Shown here: positions 1-9,581 of the stretch, piece after piece
How positions within the stretch are numbered: position 1 is the stretch's first letter
Layout: each line of letters begins with the position of its first letter
Program-made: the position numbers and the translations under genes
Source of the DNA: Pseudoips prasinana
Lineage: Eukaryota; Arthropoda; Insecta; Lepidoptera; Nolidae
Direction: 5' to 3'
DNA length: 64,000 bases
Assembly: GCA_951640165.1 (NCBI GenBank)
Contig: OX621264.1
Span: 7,569,001-7,633,000 of the forward strand
Notes under the pieces: generated by a model
Seen by the model: the letters and a program-made list of their open reading frames with translations, nothing else
What the model was told of the DNA's origin: nothing
Database searches by the model: none

Positions 1-168
1 TTGGATAACTTCTTGGCGGGAAAAAAATTCAATACCCGAGAGGCAGTACAAAATGCTTTTGAAGAATTTGTTGCCTCCCGTCCAGCTGATTTCTTTAAGA
101 AGGGCATCAATAAACTGCCACTGCGATGGCAAAGATGCATTGATTGCATGGGTGATTACTTCGATTAA
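1..168 (+). pseudogene. mariner transposase C-terminal fragment
   Basis: Frame 1 from base 1 reads LDNFLAGKKFNTREAVQ and on to a TAA at 166-168, about 55 codons. It matches the C-terminal tail following the third catalytic aspartate of the DD34D mariner transposase at 38260-39135. It contains the LDNFLAGKK segment that the copy at 38 kb has lost. The catalytic core is outside the window, so activity cannot be judged. Seen: frame and match. Inferred: same family. Confidence 0.85.
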
Positions 169-243
169 TACAAATAAAAAAATTCATGAAAAAAATTCGT
201 TTAAATTTTTTCATACAAAACGGCAATTTCATAGGTAAAGACC
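1..243 (+). mobile_element. 3' end of a mariner element (truncated by window edge)
   Basis: The right-hand end of a mariner copy runs into the window. It holds the last codons of the transposase, an AT-rich 3' UTR and the terminal inverted repeat ending in ggtaaagacc, followed by the dinucleotide TA expected of mariner targets. The same end closes the mariner at 38041-39283, so both are one family. The rest lies outside the window. Confidence 0.88.
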
Positions 244-254
244 TATTATATTAA

Positions 255-965
255 AAAAAAAGTATCTGGGAACCTAGGAGCAGTATGTGCGAACACCGAA
301 CTCGCGTAGCTCATAATGGGTCGAATGCACGTCCTGCAAATTCTCTCCTTGTATGAAAGAGAATCAATAATAGCAATCTGATGAAGTAACACCTACCTCT
401 ATTATAACTATACCAGGTCTAATTACAGTATAGAAAGTAATATATTGGTTACCTTTCACTATTGAATGTTTTAAGCAGACTACCCGCAGTTGACGGGCCT
501 GTTAACGTGGTTGGCAAATGCTTGCTTTACACGCCGGATGTCGTGGGTTCGATTCACACCCAGGACAGATACTTGTGTGCATGAACATGTCTGCTTGTCC
601 TGAGTCTGGGTGTAATTATCTATATAAGTATGTAGTTACAAAAAGAAAGTTATCTGGTTTTCATAGTACAAACTCTGCTTAGTTTGGGATTAGATGGCCG
701 TGTGTGAATAATATCCTAGGATTTTATTTATTAAAAAAAAGTATGTGAGAACCTGTGAGCAGTGTGTGCGTTTGCACACACTGCTCCCAGGTTCCCACAT
801 ACCGAACACGCGTTGGTCGTAATGGGTCGAATGCACGTCCTGCAAATTCTCTCCTTGTATGAAAGGGAATCAATATAACTTAACCAGATCTAATTACAGT
901 ATAGAAAGTAATATAATTTGGTAAACTTTCACTAATGAATGTTTTAAGCAGACTACCCACAAACA
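255..965. repeat. tandem duplication of a ~230-bp segment, split by a SINE
   Basis: The segment around 262-490 recurs at 740-957: both carry 'gggtcgaatgcacgtcctgc', 'ctccttgtatgaaag' and 'gttttaagcagactaccc'. A tRNA-derived SINE (492-735) sits between them. The second copy has an extra inverted stretch at 741-794. No coding potential is seen. The segment is not recognised as a named family. Confidence 0.7.
492..735 (+). mobile_element. tRNA-derived SINE, family A
   Basis: Begins gacgggcctgtta, has a tRNA-like A box (ggcaaatgcttgc) and B box (gtgggttcgattc), a body with 'gtctgggtgtaattatc' and 'ttagatggccgtgtgtgaat', and an AT-rich tail. At least ten copies or pieces of the family occur in the window. 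Pol III transcription and mobilisation by a LINE are known for this class; here they are inferred. Confidence 0.8.
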
Positions 966-1078
966 AGATCGTTTTCAATAAGTATATTTACCCGATATAA
1001 CGTACACCATGTTGCTAAATTAGGTGTAAATATTTTAAAAGAAGTCATACGATTAAACGTTGAATGAACTAAGCACAT

Positions 1079-1357
1079 AATGTCCTCCAAGCCGAATTTC
1101 GGCCATTGCGGCTAGTTTCAATAGAAATTAGCTATCTGCGCGGGACATATTATAGTGCACAAGTGTGGACAACACAGGAGCACTTTCTATTCCATCACTC
1201 TCATGATACCATGGAACGCCTAGCGACACGCCAGGAAAGAGGTCAGGTACAGGACCGACGGCTTTACGAACTCCCAGACTGCGGGTTGATGCTGAAATTT
1301 TTTTCTTAGAAATGTCCCAAAATCACTTTTCGCCTGACCCGGGATTTGAACGCAGGA
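1079..1357 (-). mobile_element. tRNA-derived SINE family C, 5' end replaced by 5S-type SINE
   Basis: On the minus strand this runs from a B-box-like ttcaaatcccgggtc to a 3' end that reads agccgaaattcggcttgg and gaggaca. The A box and upstream head seen in other family C copies (for example 2762-3128) are missing. In the same orientation, 5S-rRNA-like SINE sequence (1358-1530) takes their place. Confidence 0.78.
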
Positions 1358-1530
1358 CATTAACGACTGTTGCTTAATGGCTACAACCGGGACCGACAGC
1401 TTAACGTGCCCGAAGCACCGCGTAAGTTCACAAGTTAAACCACTTTGGCGGTCACCCATCTATGGGCTGACCGCGAGCCTAGTTGCTTGACCTCGCTAAT
1501 CACTTACGGACCGGTGCGATTAGAAGTAGT
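1358..1530 (-). mobile_element. 5S rRNA-derived SINE (family D) head, fused to family C SINE
   Basis: Minus strand carries the 5S-like promoter region: aggtcaagcaactaggctcg followed by atagatgggtgaccgcc, matching the A box and C box of 5S rRNA, then the family D body to 'gccattaagcaacagtcg'. The usual 3' half (cactgcccatacgataag) is absent. Sense order is 5S head then tRNA-SINE body. Confidence 0.72.
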
Positions 1531-1797
1531 ATTAAATTTGTCATGAAGATTGTAGTTTTCTCGCAATTAATGATTTTGTTTTTAATTCTGCCTGCTTTTT
1601 TACGACTTTTAATAGTTTTCTGTTCATTCTATTTTGAACCGCACTTCTTAGAATATACGGTCGAGATTAGTTTGCTAAGATAAAATTAGGTGTTGTCCGC
1701 CTTTTATTTAGTCACCCTGGCAATAAATGTTTCCAATAATAATGTGAAGATGCAGGTTTATTACTTATATGCGGACTCGAATAAACCTTTACCGCCA
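1531..1797. other. AT-rich spacer, nothing recognised
   Basis: No coding signal, inverted ends or known repeat could be supported here. Confidence 0.5.
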
Positions 1798-2206
1798 ATT
1801 ACCGCTTATTATCCTACTAATCTAATATATGTATAAATTTCTCGTGTCACAATTATAGTTACCTTACTCCTCCGAAACGGCTTTACTGATTTTTACCAAA
1901 TTTTATATGCATATTCAGTAGGTCTAATAATCGGCTACTATCTATTTTTCACACGCCTAAGTGATAAGGGTTGTTCACCCTTAATTTTTTTTTGAATTTT
2001 TGGAAAAAATATTTGTTTTTATTTTTCTATAATGTAAATGTAATCCTTTTATCACCAACCCCTATTTTTTAATAGCGATTTTAATATTGAATTGTTCTAC
2101 TGAGTTTTTTTGTACATTTGATTGAGTTCCTGTATGATTTACATTGAGATTTCGGGTTTTATTTCTATTATTAAGGCAGTACAACGTATGCCGGGACAGC
2201 TAGTAT
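1798..2206 (+). mobile_element. Helitron-like non-autonomous element
   Basis: Starts tcctactaatctaatatatg and ends gggacagctag followed by T, matching the 5'-TC and 3'-CTAG ends of Helitrons inserted at A^T. No ORF is present. The next Helitron-like sequence starts directly after it, a head-to-tail arrangement. Boundaries are judged by eye, without a copy alignment. Confidence 0.55.
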
Positions 2207-2207
2207 T

Positions 2208-2567
2208 ATGTATATATGTATGGATAGATGGATGTTTGTTACTCTTTCACGTAAAAGCTACCTTTTATACACATTTTACATTTTAATGCAACTTTACTAT
2301 AATATAGCTTATACACCAGAATAACTCATAAGCTACAATTTATAAAGATATTGTGGCAATTTTCCAAAATATGACGATAAGTGTCAAGTAAGAAAAAATC
2401 TATAATCTGCGAGATATTCCGGCGTGCACTGCCAAAACCGTTAGAGGTACACATCCTACTAATATTATAAATGCGAAAGTTTGTGAGTATAGATGTATGG
2501 ATGTATGTTTGTTACTTGCTACTAAAACTACATTAACGCGGGTGAAACCGCGGGGCATAGTTAGTGT
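2208..2567 (+). mobile_element. Helitron-like element, ~360-bp family
   Basis: Colinear over most of its length with the well-delimited minus-strand element at 35037-35400: shared stretches include 'aatatgacgataagtgtcaa' and 'ttccggcgtgcactgcca'. It ends in a small hairpin (cgcgggtgaaaccgcg) a few bases before ttag. An internal 'cctactaatattataaatgc' repeats a 5'-end-like sequence, so the family looks composite. Confidence 0.65.
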
Positions 2568-2761
2568 TTAAATATTTATGTACAGTTAATTTTGTTAGAC
2601 GTTATAATGATCCGGCTCGCATGGACCATCAAGTGCTTCGCCCGTGACAGTTGTATAATACACCAAGTGTCGGTTTGATGGGTATATTTATTTCGAAATG
2701 GACGTTTGGCGTTTAATTTTAAATCGGAAAATAGGCAAGGTTTTTTTATAATTAGTTAGGT

Positions 2762-3128
2762 AGTCTTCATTGGTCTAGCGGTAGCGTGTTCAACCGAATG
2801 TAACGAGGTCCTGGGTTCAAATCCCCGTTCGGGCCAAAAGTGATTAAGAGATTTTCCTGTAAAAAGAAAAGTTTCTCAGTTGATACTTAGAAACTTTTCT
2901 TTTTACAGAAGTCTGGGAGTTAACGGTATTTTACCCCCGTGCTTCGGAGTGAACGAAAGCTGTCGATCCTGTACCGGACCTCTTTCTGGTCGTGTCGCTG
3001 GTTATCCCATCGGATCATGAGAAAAGTGCCCCTATGTTTGCGCTAAAATATTTCCTGCGCCGATGGCTAGTCTGATGGAGTTTTGGCGCTAGCCGCCGCC
3101 GTATCTTGGCCCAAAATCGGCTACGAGT
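2762..3128 (+). mobile_element. tRNA-derived SINE, family C, near full length
   Basis: The head tggtctagcggtagcgtg and ggtcctgggttcaaatcccc form tRNA-like A and B boxes. The body runs through tgctctccg-like and gtcgctg segments to 'aaaatcggctacga'. A perfect 20-bp inverted repeat (2857-2876 and 2889-2908, 12-nt loop) is present here but not in sister copies. Confidence 0.78.
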
Positions 3129-3402
3129 AAATACATACTTATATAGATAACTAGCGGCCCGGTACGTGCTTCGCTTCGTATAAGGCATAGTAATAAAAAT
3201 ATATTATTAAGTTCATTTATTCAAACAAAAAAATATTTTAAATTGCTAAAAGATGTATTTACACTTTTTCAAGATTTTTTTTAGAATTTCTCTACGTACA
3301 GACCTTCCCTGGACTTCCATGAATAATTCAAGACTAAAATTAGCCAAATCGGTAAAGGCGTTGTTGAGTTATAACATTACAACGAAAAGTGGCATTGATT
3401 TT

Positions 3403-3528
3403 TAGATAATTACACTCAGACTCAGGACAAACAGATATGTTCATGCACACAAATATCTGTCCTGGGTGGGAATCGAATCCACGACCTGCGGCTTGAAAGG
3501 CGGGTATCTACAAACCACGCCGTCATAA
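3403..3528 (-). mobile_element. SINE family A, 5' part
   Basis: On the minus strand it carries the head with the B box ggattcgattcccacccag and body to 'gagtctgagtgtaattatct'. The 3' half (gatggccgtgtgtgaat) is lost. Confidence 0.72.
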
Positions 3529-3559
3529 GCAACCTATGTAGAGGTAGGGCACAGCGTTC

Positions 3560-3650
3560 ATTCGCTCATTATGACAAATGGAAATCCGTTGTCTCTGCCT
3601 ACCCCTCTGAAAACAGGCGTGAGTCTATGTATGTATAAGGCATAAAAGTT
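3560..3650 (+). mobile_element. LINE 3' tail fragment
   Basis: The segment 'gacaaatggaaatccgttgt' through 'gtgagtctatgtatgtat' repeats the 3' end of the LINE fragment at 36405-36720. It encodes the final residues [13 protein letters not shown] before a disrupted end. Confidence 0.65.
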
Positions 3651-3860
3651 TTGCTACATGAGACGTTACGTAGTAAAACGGTTGAAGATGCATTATTTTG
3701 CCAACATTAAGTTCATTAAATTGTAGCAATTTATATTTACTACTTATCTATAATAGTGAATTCTGAGGAAAACATGGCATTTGAGATGTAATGGCTAGAA
3801 TTTTCTCAATTATTATAACTATAGGTATTAAGTTGTTACTTAGCTACGTACATTTTATAT

Positions 3861-4060
3861 ATATGATAGGGCGACAAACGAGCAAGTGGGTCACCTGATG
3901 GTTAGTGATCACCGCCGCCCATGGACAATCGCAACACCAAGGAGTCGCGGGTGCGTTGCCGGCCTTGAAAAGAGTCGGCAAACAATTGTTGCTGACCCTC
4001 CCCCCCCCTAACCCTATGAGCTCTGGCGACCTTACTCACATTCAGAAACAACAATAAAAT
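3861..4060 (+). repeat. interspersed repeat ('gggcgacaaac' family)
   Basis: Shares tgatcaccgccgcccatg, gtgcgttgccggcctt and gagctctggcgac with 36143-36345, and in part, inverted, with 13787-13860. It ends near a run of C and a stretch rich in 'cagaaacaac'. Class unknown; no ORF. Confidence 0.6.
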
Positions 4061-4219
4061 TATTAATGTTTCTGCGTGTGTGGAATGTCTTCTGAAAGGT
4101 GGAGGTACTTCCCCAGTCGGGCTGCTCTTTGAGCGAATGAACGCTGTGCCCTACCTCTGCTATGTCCAGCAGTAGACGTATTTCGGCTAAAATCATGATG
4201 ATGATATAATAATAATAAG

Positions 4220-4590
4220 AATGTCCTCCCGACCGAATTTCGGCCACGGCGTCCAGTCTCAATGGTCTCAAACTAGCCAATTACGCAGGACATATTATAG
4301 TGCCCAAGTGTGTGCGCAAACACAGGGGCACTTTCTATTCTATCACTCTCATGATCCTATGGGACGACTAGCGACACGACCGGGAGGGGTTCAGGTACAG
4401 GACCGGCGCCTTTACCTGCTCTCCGAGGCACGGGGGTGTAATACCGCCAACTCCCAGACTTCGGGCTGATACTGAGAAATTAATTTTTACGGGCAAATCC
4501 CAAAATCACTTTTCGTTCCGACCCGGGATTTGAACCCAGGACCTCATTATCTGCGGTTGAACACGCTACCGCTAGACCATCGTGGCAGTC
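4220..4590 (-). mobile_element. tRNA-derived SINE, family C, near full length
   Basis: Minus strand: atggtctagcggtagcgtg, then the B box tgggttcaaatcccgggtc, the body, and the 3' end ggccgaaattcggtcgg and gaggaca. A short (ATG)n/(ATC)n run flanks the tRNA-like end. Confidence 0.8.
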
Positions 4591-4804
4591 AATGATGATG
4601 ATGATGATGCTGACATATAATATTTGAAAATCGGTAAGTGAACCAGGGCACGGCCACGAGTTACAACATATATACGTATATGACATTTGCATCGAATGTT
4701 TCACAATACTATTGTTTTTCATTCACTCGTATATACCTACATAGTTTAGGAAATTACTGTAATTAATACAATAAAATAAAAATAATTAACTAAACTTCGA
4801 GGGA

Positions 4805-5417
4805 ATCTTGTAGGGGGCCTGCCCACGCTGCGTCTTCCGGTCCGTGGTCGCCACTCGAGAACCTTTCTGCTCCAGCGGCCGTCGGCTCTACGAGCTATGT
4901 GCCCTGCCTATTGCCACTTCATCGTGGCAATTCTTCGGGCTATGTCAGTTATGTGGGTTCGCCTGCGGATCTCAGCATTTCTGATTCGATTTCGCAGGGA
5001 ATAGAAAAGCATAGCCCTTTCCATTACTCTTTGGGTGACCTTGAGACGCCTGATAAGGCCCATAGTGAGCGACCACGTCTCTTTTCCGTAAGTCATCACT
5101 GGCAACACACACTGGTTGAAGACTTCCGACTTGCGACACTGTGGTATTTGGGACGAGAAGATATTACGTAGCTCCCCGAACGCTGCCCAGCCGAGTTGGA
5201 TTCTACGATTGACCTCCTTTTCGAAGTTGGACCTACCTAGTTGGATGGTCTGTCCTAGGTAAATATAGTTCTCTACAACTTCGAGATGATAACCTTGTGA
5301 GGGTTGCTGGAAGTCGCTGGATACGGATAGCGCAAGACCGGCAATTGTGGAGATCTTTGGGGGAGGCTTTTGTCCAGCAGTGGACGTCTTTCGGCTGATA
5401 TGATGATGATGATGCTG
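4805..5417. mobile_element. RTE-like LINE 3' end with inverted 5' half (twin-primed copy)
   Basis: Two abutting parts lie in opposite orientation. 4805-5284 on the minus strand encodes the RT C-terminal region (NYIYLGQTIQLGRSNF to LEWRPRTGRRSVGRPPTR). 5285-5417 on the plus strand supplies the next codons (VRVAGSRWIRIAQDRQLW to VQQWTSFG, stop) and the (TGA)n tail. The uninverted order is seen at 28013-28475. Only a few bases are missing at the junction. One in-frame TAG replaces a Trp codon after MKWQ. This is the structure known from twin priming of LINEs. Confidence 0.8.
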
Positions 5418-5499
5418 ATGAAGTAACTAAACTTATACTTACTTTATTTGATTGAAAAGTTGTCTCAACTGGGCTGTGTTGAAACTGGTAGTAGAGATA

Positions 5500-5600
5500 T
5501 CCGCTGATTTGTTTCGCTGGGTCTTCTCACTAAGGGCGTATTGGATCCGGTGGTAGCATTAAAGCGTGACCGTCGCTATAAAGACAAGATCCGCTATAAT
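5500..5600 (+). repeat. fragment of retroelement-like family R
   Basis: The stretch 'tggatccggtggtagcatta' to 'aagcgtgaccgtcg' is the reverse complement of a block in 6180-6270 and 61250-61310. It is non-coding here. Confidence 0.55.
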
Positions 5601-5619
5601 AATAATATGGAATTATTAC

Positions 5620-5735
5620 GGATCGGTTGGCGTGGTTGGTAAATGCTTGCCTTTCACGACTCAGGCCGTGGGTTCGATTCCACCCCAGAATAGATACTTG
5701 TGTGCATGAACACGTCTGTTTGTCCAGTCTGGTGG
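5620..5735 (+). mobile_element. SINE family A, 5' part
   Basis: ggcgtggttggtaaatgctt and gtgggttcgattccaccc give tRNA-like A and B boxes. Similarity to the family breaks off after 'gtctgtttgtcc'. Confidence 0.68.
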
Positions 5736-5849
5736 TTGCTGTCCACTTTGGTGTAAGTTTTACTCTATCCCTAAATTATCTTCCCCACAGGTCCTGCAGA
5801 TCGGGCTATTCGACAGTCCCAGTTTGTGTAGGCGGTAGTTGGTGCCGTA

Positions 5850-6290
5850 GTAAATAATAAATAAAATAAATAAAAAAGGTTTTTATTCAAGTAGACTTTA
5901 AAAAAGCGCTTGTAAATAGACAGAACATGTTTGTAGTAATACAGTTATTATTTCTAGTTACTTATTACAGATATTTAGGTACACGGAATGTTAAAACATT
6001 TATACAATTTATTTTATAATGGTAGTGATATTTAGCTAGCTTGTATTAAGTTATTGCCAAGGATATTATGTTTAGGTTTAATTATTGAAATTTATATTAT
6101 ACTACATATTGTCTGTCTGAATGGTTCTCTCTATATTAAGGTATGAATTCAGTATTATTGTTATAACAGACCTTGTGTTTAAAACGACGGTCGCGCTTTA
6201 ATGCTACCACCGGATCCAATGCGCCCCAACTGAGAAGACCCAGCGAAACAAACTCGGCAGGTTCATCTACCGTAGTGGCCCGTGAATACT
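5850..6290 (-). repeat. retroelement-like family R, 3' end copy
   Basis: Closely similar to 60937-61340 and, for its first part, to 39655-39900. All start near aaaaaaggtttttattca and share gaacatgtttgtagtaat; two share 'cgcgctttaatgctaccacc'. The A-rich end suggests a polyadenylated retroelement read on the minus strand. Class is not certain (LINE or LTR remnant). No ORF of length. Confidence 0.6.
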
Positions 6291-6334
6291 GCTACTATTA
6301 GTCGTAGCTGGTTTCTGCTGTATTTCCAAAAGGT

Positions 6335-6412
6335 TGTTTTGGTTTCCATAGTACAAGCTTTGCTTAGTTCGGCCGTGTGTGAATAATGTCCCAAGATATT
6401 AGACAGAACTAT
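6335..6412 (+). mobile_element. SINE family A, 3' fragment
   Basis: Carries 'ggtttccatagtacaagctt' and 'ggccgtgtgtgaataatgtc', the end of family A. Confidence 0.6.
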
Positions 6413-6439
6413 TCAGTCAAGATGTTGTAAAACATATCT

Positions 6440-6700
6440 ATAACGATAAATTACAATAATTAAACCTATAAATAATCTCTTTGACAATAACTGAAATAAG
6501 CTAGCCTTCGTAAGTAAATCATTAGTATCATTAATTAAATGTTATTTCTAAATGTTTTCTTACAAGCCTCATATCCAAATATCTATATGCACCTAGAAAT
6601 ACTTATCTATATTACTACAAACATGTTCTGACTATTTACAAGGGATTTTTTTGTCTACGTGAATAAAAACCTTTATTATTTTAATTTTTCTACAATGCAT
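6440..6700 (+). repeat. inverted copy of family R 3' end
   Basis: Reads 'ctacaaacatgttctgac' and 'cctttattattttaattttt' on the plus strand, the reverse of 5850-6100. The two copies face each other across ~150 bp. Confidence 0.5.
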
Positions 6701-6848
6701 CCTCATTTCATTTTAATGGCATCCACTGCTGGACAAAGGCGTCCCTAAAAGATTTCCACATTAGAGCAGTGTCCATCACTTGGAGGAATATACCATAATC
6801 GCCACGCTTGGCAGACGGGTTGGCGATCGCCGTTATTTTTATTTTTTA

Positions 6849-6934
6849 CTAGCTGTGCCCCGCGGTTTTATCCGCGTTAAACTTTATAAATTATCACAGC
6901 TCCTCCCCTGTAGGTGATAGCGTGATAGTTTATT
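6849..6934 (-). mobile_element. Helitron-like H2 family, 3' end fragment
   Basis: Starts ctagctgtgccccgcggttt on the plus strand: the CTAG terminus and 3' hairpin of the family seen complete at 21761-22078. Confidence 0.7.
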
Positions 6935-6972
6935 TTTAATTTTTTTTTCGTTAGTTAGCAAGGGTATCCTAA

Positions 6973-7130
6973 ATTTGATCCGCCGGCGTGTATCGTTCGT
7001 AGCTTAACGCAGAGCGCCTACCCCGGATTGGTAGATGGTGCCGGTTCGAGGCCCGCCGGACGATTAAACTTATGATTTCCCATTTTTGAGATTAGATAAA
7101 CGCTTTGCATTGCGAATAATGCTATAAAAT
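6973..7130 (+). mobile_element. tRNA-derived SINE, family G
   Basis: A head with 'cgtagcttaacgcagagc' and the B-box-like ggtgccggttcgaggcccgc is followed by 'gatttcccatttttgagatt'. Copies at 32575-32700 (-) and 33098-33178 (+) share these blocks. Confidence 0.62.
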
Positions 7131-7138
7131 TCAAATTT

Positions 7139-7925
7139 GATGTCCTCCTAGCCGAATTTCGGCCACGGCGGCCATTCTCAATAGAGATTTTTTTAATTTT
7201 ATTTTTATTCGGGACTACTCCCTCCCTCTTACCCGCCACTGCAACTCCTGTAAGCCAGGATCAACAGTGGCACACAATGAAATGACACTGAGCGGTGAGG
7301 CTCAGGCATGTCCCGGGGAATCGCTTTTATACTTATTTTTTGGATCCCGCAACGAATTAAATCAGAAAGAAAAAGGAGGAGTTAGAATATGAATAGTTCC
7401 ACATCCCTCCAGAGCAAAGCGGGAGACATAATGGTGTAAAGAGCCTATAGCCTCATAAAACGAGAAAATTGCAACTAGAGAAGCCAGCTGCAAAAGCAAA
7501 GAGGATCAATTTATGAATCCTAAGTGAGCTGTTATATTTGATTCCAATAGTAGGTATGGCAAAAGCGCTTAAACTCACGGAACTTGTTCCTTGATGCTAC
7601 AAGATCCGTATAATAAACTACTCCAGATAGAGATTAGCTATCTGCGCGGGACATATTATAGTGCACAAGTGTGTGCGCAAACACAGGAGCACTTTCTATA
7701 CCATCACTCCCATGATCCGATGGGACGCCGAGAGACACGACCGGAAAAAGGTCAGGTACAGGACCGACGGCTTTACGTGCTCTCCGAGGCACGAGGGTAT
7801 AATACCGCTAACTCCCAGACTTCGGGCAGATGCTGAGTAATTTACCTTTCTACAGAAATGTCCCAAAATCACTTTAGGCCCGACCTGGGATTTGAACCCA
7901 GGAGTGAGCCTGCGGGTAAACAATT
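7139..7925 (-). mobile_element. SINE family C, split by a nested retroposon
   Basis: The 3' end (7139-7189, ggccgaaattcggctagg) and the rest (7627-7925) belong to one family C copy. They are separated by a 437-bp insert flanked by the duplicated 9-mer atagagatt. The body holds the usual ctcggagagcacgtaaagcc segment and B box cctgggttcaaatccc. Confidence 0.78.
7190..7626 (-). mobile_element. retroposon nested in SINE C, 9-bp target duplication
   Basis: Flanked by atagagatt at 7181-7189 and 7627-7635. Read on the minus strand it ends in an A-rich tail (gaataaaaataaaattaaa). A partial sister copy in the plus orientation lies at 31676-31790 (tttgcagctggcttcc, gttgcaattatctcgtttta). It looks like a LINE 3' UTR or SINE; no protein is recognisable. 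Confidence 0.7.
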
Positions 7926-8049
7926 CTTCTTAACCGTAATATACATATATTATCCTTACTTTACAATGTTTTGTTTAATCCTGCCTCTCCATTGTATCTT
8001 AAAGAATAGTTTGAATTCTTAAATGACACACATTCAAGATGCTTGCAGT

Positions 8050-8262
8050 CATCACCCCATCTCATCCCGTGGGAGGCGTAGAAATCGTCCGAGTGAATAC
8101 CTACCAGAGAACTGTCAGCAGCGTTTTTTCTGTGAACTCTGGCCATCAAACTGCAATCGCCAACCCGTCTGCCAAGTGGTGATTATGGCATATTCCATCA
8201 TTCTTTGGGGAGGCTTTTGTCCAGCAGTGGACGTACTTTGGCTGACATGATGATGATGATGA
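8050..8262 (+). mobile_element. non-autonomous element with RTE-like 3' tail, copy 1
   Basis: Blocks aactctggccatcaaactgc and caatcgccaacccgtctgcc are followed by 'gtccagcagtggacgtac' and a (TGA)n run. That tail is the one found on the RTE LINE at 28013-28475. It has no ORF of its own, so it fits a LINE-tail passenger. Confidence 0.66.
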
Positions 8263-8299
8263 TAAATTCAAGGTGCTTGCGGTCATCAGAGAACCTTAA

Positions 8300-8560
8300 A
8301 TTTTGAGTGCACAAGTGTGTGCGTAAAAACAGGAGCACTTTCTATTTCATCGCTATCATCATCTGATGGGACGCCGAGCGACGCGACCGGAATGAGGTCA
8401 GGTACAGGACGGACGGCTTTACGTGCTCTCCTTCGGGCAGAAGCTGAGAAATTTTTCTTTTTACATAAATCCCAAAGTCACTTTAGGCTCGACCACGGAT
8501 TTGAACCCAGGACCTCGTTCTCTTCGGGTGAACAATTCTTCTTCGCCGTACTCACGCCGT
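8300..8560 (-). mobile_element. SINE family C, duplicated copy
   Basis: Second member of a local tandem duplication with 7627-7925. It keeps caagtgtgtgcg, ggtcaggtacagga and a degraded B box (tgggttcaaatcc). Confidence 0.7.
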
Positions 8561-8659
8561 ATTCTCACTTTAAAATATTTTATTTAATCCTGCCTCTCCA
8601 TTGTATCTTAAAGAATGGTTTGAATTGTTAAATGACACACATTGAAAATGCTTCCGATC

Positions 8660-8873
8660 ATCACCCCATCTCATCCCGTGGGGGGCTTAGAAATCGTCCG
8701 AGGGAATACCTACCAGAGAACGGGCAGCAGCGTTTTTCTGTGAACTCTGGCCATCAAACTGCAATCGCCAACCCGTCTGCCAAGCGTGGCGATTATGGCA
8801 TATTTCACCATTCTTTGGGGAGGCTTTTGTCCAGCAGTGGATGTACTTTGGCTGACATGATGATGATGATGAC
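8660..8873 (+). mobile_element. non-autonomous element with RTE-like 3' tail, copy 2
   Basis: Duplicate of 8050-8262 with the same internal blocks and the same gtccagcagtgga-(TGA)n end. It lies ~610 bp downstream, with the intervening SINE C also duplicated. Confidence 0.66.
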
Positions 8874-8989
8874 GACACATTTAAGATGCTTGCGGTCATC
8901 AAATAAATTGCCTGAGGTCGACATTAATTTTCAAAGCCTCCATAAGTTTATGAAACTCATTAAAGGTTGTGACTTACTTTAAGTCGATA

Positions 8990-9580
8990 ATATTGTTTCT
9001 TTTTATTTTTATTTTATTATTTTCCTGTATTGTTATTATTATTTTTTCATTTTTTACTTGTAATTCATAATTTTAAAAAAATATTATACTAATTTAAAAT
9101 GTTTAACGCATGCTGTGGTAACCTGTAATTTTAACTGCACTTACAAATTAGCCTAGAATAATTTCAGATTTTTTTATGTGTCAAGTTATTTATTTATTTA
9201 CTCATTAACAATTTGCATTGTGTTTGAATCCATATAGAATACATATTAATTTAATTATACAATAGAAAAAGCAATAAATTGAAATAATAACAAAACAACA
9301 AAATAAAATAATACGTCACAATAGTCCACACATTAAATTTAAATAAAATAAAAACAACTACAAAACATTAATTTATCACGTCATTACATATAACATTAAG
9401 ATTATAATTGGGTTTTACAATTCAGTCACAGCATAAAAACACTATGCTGTACTTATGTTGGTAACCCTATAAATAAATAAATATATCAGAGAACCTTAAA
9501 TTGCTAGTGTCATTTCATTCTAGCTATGATTATTTAGTTTCTTATATATTATTATTATCAATTTCTTAGATATTATACTA
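8990..9580. other. AT-rich spacer, no gene seen
   Basis: Very AT-rich with short poly-T and poly-A runs. Nothing else could be supported. Confidence 0.5.
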
Positions 9581-9581
9581 G

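Noticed and set aside
2762..2835. tRNA gene candidate (A and B boxes)
   Set aside because: The tRNA-like part continues into the family C SINE body and recurs in many copies. No clean cloverleaf or terminator is seen. The same applies to the heads of SINEs A, B, E and G.
4032..4469. paired ~82-aa ORFs
   Set aside because: Translations of the SINE C body and flanking repeat on both strands.
8317..8982. 104-aa and 116-aa ORFs
   Set aside because: Shadow frames across SINE C and the RTE-tail passenger.
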